Origin: Lactarius indigo
Taxonomy: Eukaryota > Basidiomycota > Agaricomycetes > Russulales > Russulaceae
DNA length: 64,000 nucleotides
Reading direction: 5' to 3'
NCBI GenBank assembly: GCA_025766275.1
Contig: JAFKAC010000003.1
Location: 1,240,001 to 1,304,000, forward strand
Part shown: piece after piece, positions 25,835 through 38,544 of the stretch
How the letters are laid out: each line of letters begins with the position of its first letter
Numbering within the stretch: position 1 is the stretch's first letter
The notes under the pieces: generated by a model
The model's database searches: none
Told to the model about the DNA's origin: nothing
The model's input: the letters and a program-made list of their open reading frames with translations, nothing else
Position numbers and translations under genes: made by a program

Positions 25835-26459
25835 AGGAGGATTGAGAACACGTTTTGAGAAAAAATTCCGCGCGAATAGACGCATGGATCCTTGGCGAAT
25901 CCTGCTTCATTTTTATCCGTCTAGTTCATATACCACCGTGGTTAGACCACGGACCTACTATAACAAGATTAATCATTGGGGAAAACTGCCACTCAGAGCC
26001 TGTTCGCTCTTTTCTTTACCGGGTTCTTCGTCGCAAATATCACGTTGTAACGCTAGATGTTACAATCTAGGGTTTCCTAATTGATGTCTTGTTTGCACTC
26101 TTTTATTAAGCTGAGTGAGACAAAGATTACGTTATCGTCGGTTGCGCCCTGTGTCTGGGTCACGGTTTGGGTCAGATGAACCCGACGGTCTCTGCATGGG
26201 AGCTAAACTATATCCGAACCTCGACATCATTCGCACACGAACTCATGTTGGAGAACCGGGGCCATGCACAGTCCAAACGCTCTATAGCCCCACGGGAAAT
26301 TTTCCTTCCTGTTGAGGTGTATATCTCTAACCAAGCGGCTGCCGCTCTGCGAAAGGTACCCTTGTTATTTCGCTGCGGTGTGCCACTTATCCAGCGTTCG
26401 CGAGACAGCCTAATCCACGCAAGAGAGGAGAGAAGAGAGAGTCCACGAGGCCTCTGTCA
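25835..26459. other. Intergenic between ELO and RasGAP
   Basis: Probably the ELO 3' region and the RasGAP promoter, 5' UTR or undetected first exon. Open frames at 26115-26315 and 26167-26565 have no recognisable domain. Confidence 0.35.
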
Positions 26460-29361
26460 ATGTTATGCGACGATAATCAAAGAAAGGTTAAAGGTATGTG
26501 GACTGGCAGAGTCTTATCTGGTTCTTCGACGCTTATATACCCCACAGAGAAATCAAGTTGGTTAAACTTGGCCCGTGTCCCGACCACCAGCGATCAATGG
26601 AGACAGGCCACATGTCGCCTAATGGAAGAGGAGGAAGGATGTGTATTGAATGTCTATCTTGAGGCAAGTTGTTCTTGCCCCCCTCCATTATATATATCAA
26701 CGAGCACGATGTTCTTGCATAGGAAGCCATCTTGTTCCAGTCCGTTTATCTACACTTGCTACTACACACCGATATCCGCCCTGCCGACCAATCGCTGTTC
26801 TTTCGTAAAGATTGCCTAGGGATACACTGTTCTGTGTGAGTTCCCACAAATTTCTATAGCTGGAGTTGTTGAGTTTTAATGGCGCATTCCCCAGCGATCA
26901 ACGATGGAGTGCAACTCACAGCACAGAACCCCTTTACTTTGCATTCCCTTCTACGGAAGCCATGAACACCTGGATGGCACTACTTCGGTCATATGCGTCT
27001 CCAGAACTCTACGGCAAGTCACGCGCGCATGGGGGAGGAACGTACCGCATCTGGAGGCAAGTTGAACTGACTTGTATCCAGGGGCGCAACATCGGCGTCT
27101 CTCGCCCAGCCGAGCTCAATTCCAATGGCACGGCCGTAGATTCGGAAGGGCGTAGCGACTCGGAGGCCGGAGACTTGGATCTCTTCTGTGAGGTTTACTT
27201 CAATAACGTGCTCTCTGGCCGAACGGTTGTCAAAAAGAGCATGGGCTCGCCGGACTGGCATGAGGGTTTTCTATTCATGGATCTGCCTCCATTCGAGAAG
27301 CTGGCGGTTGTCGTCTGGCGCGAGAAGAAATTGCAGAAACCGTTTGTCGTTGGCACTGTCCACATCACCTTGACAAACTTTCGGCGTGGTGAGTATGTAG
27401 AGGGTTGGTTCCCGGTGTTGTTTGGTGGTTCCACAGCTGCTTGCGCCGAGGTTGGCCAATTAAGGCTGAAGCTTAAAGTCGACGAGTCAGCCGCTTTCTC
27501 TCTTTTCTTGCGTTTCCCCGTTGAACGGTGGTACAGGGAAATAGTGCTACCTTACTCCAAGTACTCCAAAGTGATGGATGTACGTGTGGATTTTGCGAGG
27601 TTTCCGGTAGCTCATTTAGGTCCTGAGTAGACGCTCGATCGGCGAAATTATCTGGACTGGATGACTGACCTTGATGTCAAGTCCAAGACAAAGCAAGTAT
27701 CTGGTCAACTCGTTTCGATAGCTGTTGCCAAGAATAATCTACTCGTCGATGTAATCGAAATGGCCGATCGTGAAGTCGACCAGACGCCGAGTTGTGAGTC
27801 TATGACCTCCTCCATCGATGTACCAGGGTTTTACGGACATAAGCGCACCACACGCTGTTTCGCGGGAACACTGTCTTGACCAAAACCATCGAATTATTAA
27901 TGGGGTGGTACGGGAGGAGTTTTCTCGAGGCCAGCGTAGGCCTCACCATACGTCGACTCTGCGTTGAAAACGTGGCCATCGAAGTTGATCCCCTTCGAAA
28001 CGCCAAAGGAGCAAAAGATATCGAGCGGAATGTCGACCTTCTCGTCTATTGGTGTAAAGAAATTTGGGAACAGATATATTCCGTGCGACAGCAATGCCCC
28101 GAGTATGTCCGAATTTTTTCTTCGCGTCATGTCGCCTCACAATGAGGTAGCGAAATGCGTAGATTATTCGAACACATCCGGCAATTGGTGGAGAAGCGGT
28201 TTCGGACAGACTCCGGTCCAGACACCAATATCGAACTGCCGCTGCAAAGCGTGTCGGCGTTTTGTTTTCTGCGATTCATTGTGCCGGCCATTTTGCACCC
28301 ACATCTCTTTGGCTTATGCTCAGGTATGTTTTGAAGTGCCCCCAGACCAAGCACATCAGTTCGAGTATGGAATTCTAGGTCTCCCTGATCTTCCCGTTCA
28401 ACGAAGCCTCACTTTGATCGCAAAGGTGATCCAAAGTTTAGCTAACCTGAACGCGGTATGTGGAATTTATTCACCGAGCTATGGTGTAGTTGACAGGTAC
28501 GTACAGGCGGTTCAAAAAGAGGACTTCATGCGTGGTGTCAAGTCGTTCTTGGAGGAAAGATTACCTGAGATGTTTGAATATATCCTGGTAGTCTCTTCAC
28601 CAGGATCCGAGGAGTCGCCCCAAGCACAATCAGAAGATGCCCATGACGAGAGTCGTGCTGTCAGAGCGCTTCATGAAAGGAAAAAAAGCATGTCAGATCT
28701 GCAGAGAGAGACTATCCCGCACCTGCCACATTTTCTTGATGTCCCAAGATATCTAGCCATCATCACATCCTCAGTTAGCCGCTACTCTCGGAATTCACCT
28801 TCTCCCCAAGACCCGATACTCGCGGACTTGTTCAGCCAATGTCAGGACGTTGAGCAGCAAGCGCTAAGCGACGTCAGCCGCCAAATAGCGCCGCGTGTTG
28901 GAGGACTTCTCACTACTCACTCACTTGCGTCTTCCGAACCCAGTCTACCCTCTGCCATCAGCAATTACGAAGTCATCGCAGCCCCACAGCCTTTATCATT
29001 GGGCAACTCCAGTAGAATGCCTTCCTCGTATTCGCGTCCGAAGACCGCGCCGTCTGGTGCCTTCTCCCTCTCGGACGACCCTTTACACACTGACCCTAGT
29101 AGTCGTCACTCAAGGGAGTTCTCACCGTCTGAAGTGCATGTGTCAACAGAAACGACAACATTAGAGACTTACGAGGACCACGACAGTTGGTGTGCACGCA
29201 AAAGACAAGCGGCTTACCACTCGCGATCTATTTCGACCGACTCGATTCCCGAGTTCTGTGACAATGCTCCAGGAGAAAGAACGGCGTTCGTGGAGGTACT
29301 CCGACCGCAGAATCCAGAACGGAAGAAAGGTTTCTTACGTAATATATGGACTCGCAAGTAA
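26460..29361 (+). CDS. PH-C2-RasGAP domain protein
   Basis: Encodes a Ras GTPase-activating protein. PH-like part: SSWLNLARVPTTSDQWRQAT, then ILFQSVYLHLLLHTD and LFFRKDCLGIHC. C2 part: about 27050-27500 (LDLFCEVYFNNVLSGRT, WHEGFLFMDLPPF). GAP part: HHTLFRGNTVLTKT with the arginine finger, then EMRRLFEHIRQLVEKRF and FCFLRFIVPAILHPHLFGLC, the FLR signature. Resolved introns include 26665-26723 (GC donor), 28103-28150 and 28324-28378; one more begins at 28456. The intron before the arginine finger runs from the donor after QTPS to the acceptor before cgcaccacac (ends near 27845). The C-terminal about 280 residues are Ser-rich. Overall it resembles fungal BUD2/GapA-like RasGAPs, but the exact orthologue is not decided. 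The start codon is uncertain: 26460 is the first in-frame ATG in the exon that reaches the PH domain. Confidence 0.85.
26665..26723 (+). other. GC-AG intron in the RasGAP gene
   Basis: The exon ends VYLE (ctt gag) and is followed by gcaagt. The acceptor catag is followed by gaa gcc atc, giving the PH-domain continuation EAILFQSVYLHLL. No GT donor in the right phase preserves this frame. Confidence 0.65.
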
Positions 29362-29496
29362 GCTGGTGCCTACTTGCATCTTATAGATGTTCTGTGCTTT
29401 TACGGTGGGGATATTGTTATATGTATGAAGATATATCTATCTGGATATAGATTACATGTCCTGTGGACTCAACACAGGTGGAGGCTATGAGAGTGT

Positions 29497-32400
29497 CATG
29501 ACGCAGCATCTGCGGAAAGTGGTTTTTGAATAAGTCTTTGCACTTCCCCCACCACTTCCTCCGAGGTGCTACGGATAGTAATCCGACAAAGCTACAAAGA
29601 AGAATTAAACGCCTGAGAAGTACTCTTAACGACTGAAGGAGACGACGCACCTTGGCGTCACGATTGGGTTCCAGTCGTAGCAGACACCCAACCTTGCCAT
29701 CACCAGACATATGAAGAACCCCAGCGCCGACAAAATTGTTTGGATTTGGGTCGACATCGAGAAGGATGCCGAGCTTTTGGCCCGAGATGACTTGTTGCTG
29801 TCTCTCGCGGTCGAGCTCCCCGCTACTGGTGAGGTTGACGGGAAAGATGCCTTGGGCCTCGCGGGGCGGGCCACCGATGAGCTTCCAACGCTCGAAGAAA
29901 TCTGATGCCCCCAAGACGACCGGTTCGATAAACTTGGTAAGGACGACGGGCAGACGTAGCGCGATAGTCTGGTGCGAGCCGGCGAGAAAAGAGACTGTCA
30001 TGATGGGTGGTGTCGTAAATGCCTTCTTACACTCGACGTGAAGAATCTGCTGTGACTGTGATCGCGGGGCCACCATGGTGGCGGGCATCTTGGCAAATGT
30101 GACGGATAATGCTTCGGGATCGTCGACGTCGACTTTTGTGGTAAAGCTAGTCAAAGGGGCGGATACTTTGTTTCCCATATACACGGCCAGTTGGCCAATA
30201 TGACCCTGATACCGCGACTTTATGCCAACTTGAATTTGAACATCTTCGTACAGAACGCCCTCGTTAGAGTACGTAAGCTTCTCGAACCAACGATCCACGT
30301 TTGTGCCGACCGCGAGGTGCGGGGCGATAGTGGGCTTCGCGAGCATCGTCGATGCTGTGGCAGCAGCTGGTCCTGTTACGCTGGAGGGTCCAGAAAGGTC
30401 AAGACCTTGAAGCGATGCCAAAACATCTGAAGCGCCAGCCGATGTTATGGTAGTCCCGTTGGTCGGTTTATCCGCAGTCGAGTCCTGTTTGACCTTGGTG
30501 ACCTCACGATCTTGATTGACATCCCTGCCTCCGTGCACCCAAGTCCGTTTATCTTCGGTCGCCCCATGTTTTTTATTCAAACGTGAGAGCAGAGCACTCT
30601 CACGTGGTGGGAATGGTGGGATTTCCTCACAAACGTTTTGGAGAAGCTCATCGTCATCGGGCCGTGAGGCTAGCGCATAGAATTCGCAAGCACGTTGTTG
30701 CAGTTCGGAATCAAGGACATGTCGATAGCGCTCGAAAATATTGATCAGCTGGGCTTTGATTTCTGGAAATACGTTGACCCATTTGATATACGTGGTGAGG
30801 AGAAGAGCTCGAGTGGGGGCGGCACAGAATTGAGACTTCGTGTGTAAAACTTGCAGTTGCTCGGTGGGGCTGTGGCCCTCTTCGTTCGCAATCAAATGCC
30901 CATACTCTCCAAGGACATAACCTAGATTCGATGGTTACAATAACACATATGATAAGTCAGGTAAAAACCTACCTCCAACCTTCACGAGACTCTCGTGGGT
31001 AGCGGGAGCCTTGAGCCGTTGGAAGACAACCCGAGCAGCGTATGCTTGAAGGTCTTCTGTATTTGTAATAATTTGGATGACGCGATACCAGACCTCATCC
31101 CCCACATGATCTCCTGCCGCGCTGATGAGTTCGAGGATAGTATCGACATACCATCGATATGAGCTCGCGTATTTCTCCGTTAAAACGGCTATCTTCAACA
31201 CCATCTCTTCCCGGAGTGCATAATCAGCGACCTTCAGGTATTGGAGAAGCTCTCCGACAATGACCTCGGAATTGTCTACGTCACACATGCTGTAAAGTAG
31301 GTCCAACGCTCTTCGTCGAACGGAGATGTCGCGATCTCGAAGTGATAAGATGACGTGGGTTTGATGCGTTTTAATGGCCTCGAGGGAGTCAGCACGAGCT
31401 GCAAGGTGGGCAAGAGTGTCGAGGCCCAGATAGCGGACGTTCGTCTCCTTGGAAGAGATAAACCGAGCTAGGAGCACCGCAGCCGTGCCGACAAGTGGGG
31501 AGTTGGTATCCAAGTGAATTGCAAGGCCAATTGCTTCGAAGAGGACAGCTCGTTGTGCATTGTTGTGTTGCATGTTCCGGGTCTGCTCAGCGCTGTTGTT
31601 CATAATTGTCTCCAGGACCTGGTGCAGTGTCGAACGAATGGCTGGATCATCTACACGACCTATCAGGTGTTGGTTCGAAAATTGTCACACGACGAGAACT
31701 ACCTGAAGGGGGATAGTATTGCAAGAGCTTCAATAACTTCACCTGAAGCCAGGGCGAAGGTACTTTGTAGTATGCATATGTTGCCGAGTACTCGTGTTCG
31801 ACAACTAGCTGCAAACGCCATAAAGACTAGTCCCAGGAACATACAGTAGGGCTTACCCGATGGAGTCGGTCCACAGCCTTCTGATAGCATACAGCATAAG
31901 GATCAAGATGATCCTGTGCAAGCGCCATTACCAGGGTAGTAACACATAAGACTACGCCCTGAAAGTAGATGTAAGCGTGTTGCGAGTACGGATAGACTCT
32001 TGTCCAACCAAGTCCGTGTCGTCCATGATAGCAACGATGCGGAGGGCCCACTCTGCTGCAGGGATGACATCTGGATGCTTGCGATACAATCGGAGCAATG
32101 TTAACGCCGCCTTCTTCTTTACCATGCTCTGAGAAGTCCTGAACCGCAGTCAGCGGGCAGGGGGATATCAAGACGTTCGTCAACGCACGGTGATATTAAC
32201 AACCTATGGACATCCTCACACAACGCTTCCGCCATTTCCGTCCCTCCAACGTTGGCAATAGCGTGAAGTGCCAGGCAATTGTTAATTTCGTTGTTTTCGT
32301 CAAGGTCCTTTCGAATCGAATTGACAACGAGGCGAAGAAAGTCCGAGTTTTCGTGCATCAACAACGTCACGGCAAGATAACCCTGTCAGAAAACAAAAGG

Positions 32401-32859
32401 TAGTGAGAAGTCTCCCTCTCTTATTAGATGTAAGAGCCTACAATTTGTTTCTCACTATATTTGGGACTTGAGATCAAATTCACCGCTTCCATATGGCCCA
32501 CATCGACTTTGTAGCCCAATATGTATGTATAGAGAACCTTTGCGACATATCTTCAGAGAAAAGGGGCGGGGTCAGCGTGCGACGGTCGATGAACTGACTA
32601 TTTACTCACTTCTTCTTCTGGTAGCCATCTAGGTTACCATCTAATCGGTGGACTCATTAGAGACTCGTTCGCCTCCTAACCCGAGTCATCGGTTACGCAC
32701 CCTTGAACTTCTTTCGTATATTTGCCATTTCTTTGTTGATTCTCTTCTCTTCCAGGTCACGGACACGGGCTCCGCGAATATCTGCAATGAACTTGCTGAG
32801 TCGATCAGCAGAGGAAGGTCACGACAAGCGGGCCACCATACTTGGGTGAGCCCCCGCAT
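29497..32859 (-). CDS. AP-2 complex subunit alpha
   Basis: Large adaptin of the AP-2 clathrin adaptor, which selects cargo and binds phosphoinositides at the plasma membrane during endocytosis. The start MRGLTQ at 32859 continues after an intron with [20 protein letters not shown], the usual alpha-adaptin N-terminus. Trunk repeats follow ([80 protein letters not shown]). A hinge at about residues 600-700 is followed by the ear domain ([19 protein letters not shown]). The last intron joins NRDAK to [20 protein letters not shown], and the stop is at 29497. It converges with the RasGAP gene and runs in tandem behind the helicase. Confidence 0.93.
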
Positions 32860-33061
32860 GTTAGTCGCCATTTTGTGCAAGTCGAAACGTGTGCTACGAG
32901 GGCACACAAACAATCACGAAGGGTGTGCAGAAAGACGGCGAGCGTCTCGCGTGCTCAGTATGGCTGCCGTATTCCTTGTGGATTATGTAATATTACAATG
33001 TCAAGCCATAAATAGGCCTGGAGCGTGTGTACTAATACTGTCTCTCGTAGAACTAGCTTCG

Positions 33062-36000
33062 TTAGAATTGCCGAGACAACCGACTGGGGGTTCCAGGACG
33101 AGAATTATAAGCAGAGCGCATCCCATACGGTGTAGATGTACCCGATCTAGGACCAAATGGCGGAAGTTTGGCATTGACGATGCTTGGTGAGTCCATCGGC
33201 GTGGCAGGCCTCGAGTTGGCCCTTGACTGTACCTCCATCCGCTCTTCAGCATAGCGGTTCAAAATGCCAACAATGTCTCTGGTAAGGTAATCAAGTTCCT
33301 TTACCTCCGTGGCGGAAAGAGAGTAGTCCTTGAGATGCTCTCTCGCATCTTCCTCATCTCCGGATTCCTCTTCTTCGCGTGGAGAGACCGCAGCGATACG
33401 TAGGGGGAAAATGTGCTTTTCGCATGGCGAGTCCTTCGAAAACTCTCGACATACAGGCTTCCATCATGACCTTCAGGCTTTGAATGTCGTCCAAGGCGTG
33501 GACGTTCCCGACGATGGGTAACCATTCATCACATTCCAGACCTCGCTCAGTGACGGCGATCTGGTATGCACCGAAAAGTACGTAAGTCATGGGGTCCAGT
33601 CTTGTAGTCGTGACCAAAAACATCGGGGTATTGGCAGACGAGCCGGCCATAGAAATATTTTGGCGCTTTTCAAAGTAAGCAACGATTTGCTTGTCGACCA
33701 CTCCACCCCCTTGAGTATCGGTAGAGACATCCCGCTTGCGATAGTTGACACTGGAGGGGTGTATCAACGTGGTCTGTAAGGGATTACAAGTCTGTTTTCT
33801 ATTTTTCGAAATCGAATGAACTCACCTTATCAAGCTTAGTGCGGAAGGCGCTTTCACCGGTGCGGATCGCGAACTTTGGCTGCGAAGCGATGGCGATGAG
33901 TGCAGCTAGTAGCGGTTGAGAGTCTCCGTTGACATTGAGTTTGCGAGGCACCGTGACTTCCCTCCCCCTTCCCCGCAGCTCAACTTTTCCACCCGCTGAC
34001 ACATCGAGGACCCCAGCATGTTGCAGTGACGACAGCAACTGCTTCTTGATCCGGTCGACCATAAGCAACGTGGGTTTCGAGAGGAAATTCTCGGAGCAGA
34101 ACCTGTTTGCAGAGGCATATTCACCTCGACTTTGCATGTTCCACCAGGCGTTGTACGCCCTCAATGCAGCGAGGGCATCAGACCGAAACTCGGTGGGGGA
34201 CCAACTATTCTTAGCAGCAGCAGATTCGATTTTGAGATGCATCGGCGAAACAAAGGGTTCGCGATTGGTCATGAGAGCTGCGAGGGTCAAAGCTTGATCT
34301 AGGCAGCGGAAGAAACTGCCGTAAAGTACGAGACGGCCAACCTGAATGTCAACCGGGAGCTGGAGTAACACCCGACCTAGAGGGGTCAAATTCTGCGCGT
34401 CGTCAATGGCTCCAACCATCTGCAAATCCGACATAGCTGCCTTGATGCGGTCAGGTGCTGGAGGCTCAATGGTAGCGGCCAAGACCTCTTCCACTGCCAT
34501 TCCTGGGAAGTCTAATGCCTTTACATGCATCACAACATTGGTTAAATCGACACGTTTCATCTCCACAATTTGGTATGGATGCAAGCCTTCCGCCCTCCTG
34601 CGACCGAGGATGCCATAGTACTCTCCGGGACGGTGTCGACCGGCACGTCCAGCACGTTGTTTCAGGTTGGACGACCCGACCCACGCGGAAACCAGGGAAG
34701 ACATATGACGAGTAGGGTCGTACCGCTGTTCTTTGACCTTGGCGGTATCGACAACATAAATGACATCGGGAATAGTCACAGATGTCTCAGCTATGTTGGT
34801 AGAGAGAATGATACGGCGGACGCCAGCGGGCGGGGGATCGAAGACAGCTTGCTGTTCTGCAACCGGGATAGAGGAGTGGAGTAGGTGAATGAGATATCTG
34901 CTGGCGTCGTACAGAGGGAGGCCCAGCCTACGCCCTTGCAGTTGTCGGTTGAGGGCCTGGATCTCTTCCCAGCCGGGAAGGAACACAAGAACATGTCCGT
35001 TCTCTGATTTTTGAAGGACATGGCAAATAGTGAGGGCAATCAAAGGATACGGAAGTTCGAGGTCATCTTCACGAGTTCTTTCGGTTTCGAGATTGAGACG
35101 CCTCACCGATGCGGGTTGGAGATAGCCACTTAGAGCTGGAGAAATGTTAGGGCCGAGCTCTCGACAAAGATATCTCGAAACGCTTTCATCCGCCAACACT
35201 GGAGGTGCATGAGGATCGGAAGTGAGGTCGGAAATGAAATCGTCCAGGAAATACTGTTCAACAGGGAAAGACCGTCCGGGAACTTCAATGACCTTTGATG
35301 GTCCGCCCTGTTCGTCTGGAAAGTACTGTTGAAAGAGAGTGGGATCTATCGTAGCGCTCATTAGCACGACCTTGAGAGGTTTCCTTTTGAGCTTGCGATC
35401 CGCTAATAGCCGTTTCAGCACAACTAATAGGAGATCGGTGTCGACATCTCGTTCGTGGACTTCGTCCACGATCACATGGGTGACGTTGTCGAGGTAGCTC
35501 CGTGATCCATTATCCAGCAAAGCAGACTGCATACGCTTCAGAAAGATGCCAGTAGTGCAATACGTGATCGAGCCATGTGATTCCGGTAATTTGGCCTCAA
35601 AGCGCACTTGGTAGCCAATTGAGCCAAAGCCAACGTTCTCACCTCTTTCCCTGGCGACGCGCTCGGCCACGCTGATGGCTGAGAGTCGGCGTGGCTGAGT
35701 ACAGATTATATTGCACGAAGCACCTTCACCTCGTGCAATATAGTCGTCGAGGATGAGTTGGGGAATTTGGGTCGTTTTACCAGAGCCAGTAGCCGCCATG
35801 CAGATAGTGACTTCGTTGTTTTTGATGTGGCTCAAGATGTCAGCCGCGCGAGTATAGACAGGTAGCGAGCTGCGCGAAGAGCGCATGGATTCTAGCGAAG
35901 GGTTCTCAAGATAGGCTTTCCTCCGCTCGTACAGACGCTCTGACTTAGTCGCGTGTACTTCGATGGACAGGGGTAAAATCGGCGCGTGAGAGGATAGGAG

Positions 36001-37343
36001 ATTCGAGGAAGTTTCAGTAGTAATACGATGAGACGAGGTAGATGGCCGGTTTTGATAGAGTGTGCACTTTTCCGAATATCTAGGCAAAGATCCCGGACTT
36101 CGTCTTCAAGACCGTCGCTCATCTGGAAAAGTACCTTAGGTGCCATGCCAAGGTCTTTGCCTTCCGCAGCTACCATTAAAAAGGTCTCCCAAAGCGCTCG
36201 ATCGCAGCTTTCAAGATATTGTGTCACGTCGATGTAACAGTTTGTCTGGGCGGATTTCTTAGTTGTGCCTGTTCCAATCCCGATGCGACGGCCGCCAACA
36301 TTTATGACAGCCTCCCAAATGGAGCTCTGGCCACGAGGTGCCTTGAGTTCGTTATAGATGATATCGGGCTTTCCGAAACCAAAGCGTCGACAGTAATAAT
36401 CGATGAATTGGCGGGATCGTTCATAGGTTATTACGGTCCCATCTGTCAATTTGGTTGATTGAACCTCAGCGCTAGAGGAAGTCCCGGCTACTTTTTTCGG
36501 TGCGTCTAACTGCTCGGGAAGCCCAATCAGACATCGAGGTACGACGGTACGGGAATATATATGGCTGCTTGCCTTGCCGAGTGCATTAAGTTGGTGCAAG
36601 GCCGAGAGAGCTGCTAGTTGTTCGGAATCCGTTTTGTTGATCGCATCGCCTGTACCAGTGATGACAACCTCGTTGGCCAGTTGCACCGTGACCGTCGCTC
36701 TGCGAAAATTAATCAAAAGAGAAAGAAAGTAGGCACACTAAACTTGCCTCCAACCACGTTTGCCATGTAAGCTGACCTCGATGTGTCGATAACCCGGAGA
36801 GCCGGCCCCGACCTGATTAAGAAAATTTGAGAGTGGTGACTTTGGGTTCACCTCCCAAGCCGTCTTCAGGGGCACTTTCTGGAAAACTCGGTCGATATAT
36901 TCAGCGTCATGAATCGGATCATTCTCTCGTGGCAAGGCAAGAGTAGATGCACCGAGAAAGGAAGACCCTCCCGGTGCTTTAGCCTTCGTATGCCTTCCGG
37001 AACGGTGGCCGTGACGGCCAGCATGCACGCCAGACGAGTGCTTTTTAGGTGAAGTATCAAATGCACGCATCGCCTCCTGAGGTGTTTTTGCAGAATCAGG
37101 TCGAGGGACTTTCGCCAGATGAGTTAAGGAGGAATCCACGTTGATTGGATGATGACGTGAAATATTGTGTGCTTCTGCAGCCGATGATCTTTTATGGGTG
37201 CTTTGTGAGGATAGCGGACTAGGAGACTCGATTGTGCGACGGCCAAGTTGCATGGGACGTAGCCGCTGTCGAAAGACGAAAGCTAAGCGCATACGTAGTG
37301 GGGCCTCAAATACCTTAGACAAGAACAACAATGGAGTGTGCAT
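33062..37343 (-). CDS. DEVH-box RNA helicase (DEAH/DHX family)
   Basis: Superfamily 2 helicase. Near the N-terminus are Arg-rich, presequence-like residues (from an internal ATG at 37292, MRLAFVFRQRLRPMQLGRR), so mitochondrial location is possible. A dsRNA-binding-like part follows (VTVQLANEVVITGTGDAINK). The core has motif I AATGSGKTTQIPQ, Ia TQPRRLSA, II DEVHERD, III SATID, then TNIAETSVTIPD and motif VI region QRAGRAGRHRPG. The HA2/OB region follows; the C-terminus is Ser/Arg/Pro-rich (PGTPSRLSRQF). Motif II is DEVH rather than DEAH. Two joins need a frame change: near 36060, where DLCLDIRKS runs in one frame and TLYQNRPSTSS in another, and near 33390 before REEEESGDEED. Either short introns or small indels could explain these. 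The start at 37343 is the longest; 37292 is an alternative. Confidence 0.87.
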
Positions 37344-38541
37344 GAGATACTTCTATGCGCGTTGGAGCGAAGTCATACTAGTCGGACTCACTGACTAATA
37401 AAGGGACTTGAAAGTCCCCGCCAGCGAAGAACCTGGTTTCTCTTTTCTGCGTCGAATGGAACCTTGTGGCGCGAAGGTGAATGTCAATGATGTGGCCTTG
37501 ACGGACGAACCCGTCACAAGGATTTGAGTTGACCTTCAAAGGAGCTGTAGTATGAGCGCTGATTGGTACGATTCCGGGATTGCCGAAAGTGTACAATAAA
37601 ATTATGGTTACTGTGAGTTGTGTTTTTTTCAAAAAGGGGGGGGTCCGGGCCGTGGTTCCGTGACCTGATGTGGGGGGGTCGGCCGAAAGTCCTTAAAAAA
37701 ATAAATAATTACTTTTTGAGCGTCTGGAAGGCCGGCCCGGTTATCCGGAAGAGGAAGGTGTTTCGTTCCGTGTCTCATCACTTTCGTAGAAGCGTGCGTG
37801 ACTGTTTGCGATCACCCGACCCAGTGGGGCTTCATGCAGCCCACTGTTTCCATTCCAGACCTCGCCTCATGCGCACGCGGCTTTCGCTCTTCAAAATTCA
37901 ACGTTTCAACAACGACGCGTCTGCGCTCGCGGCAGACCTACATATGACATCTCGCGCCCTGCGGAGGCCTGCGCGACCACTTGCGACGCTTCACACCACC
38001 TAGACCCTGCGCTCGTGCCTAGGGACAGCTTAGGGTATCACTATCCTCATCTGTCTCTCATCTATACAACATCTCTCGTCATTCAATCCCTCATTTATTT
38101 AAAAATTACTTGTAACTGTTTGTTGTTTTAGTGTACGTGCTGTCAACGGTCGCAATGCAGTTTGGCACCCCCACATGCCTGTTGCCACTTGTACCCCACC
38201 ATCGTTGCCGGTGTTCCGACTTGTTGCCATTCCGTTACAGCGTCTCGACTACATTGTATCACGGCTGTTGTCCTGCTGTATGGGCAGGATATTCCTTCAA
38301 ATATATTTGCGCCTTTCAAGGTGCCCTTGACTTGAAAATCGAGAGCCATTCAATCGTGCATGCCTCTGCATGACACACAACTTCATACAGATATTCGGAA
38401 GGTTTGATGACACATCATTGTTACATAGCTAAGGCTGCGGGCGAGTGCGGCATGTTTGGAAAGGTGAAAGGTGAACTGCCCTGGTTCTATATTTGGACAA
38501 ATTTTCCTTTTGGGGGAGTTGCGGGGGTAAGGCTCGGCCCC
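37344..38541. other. Gene-poor spacer with G-runs
   Basis: No gene supported. It contains G-runs and an inverted cggcccgg pair around 37632-37735 (gggccgtgg on the left, ggccggcccgg on the right) flanking an A/T-rich core. Short open frames have no recognisable motif. Confidence 0.4.
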
Positions 38542-38544
38542 TTA

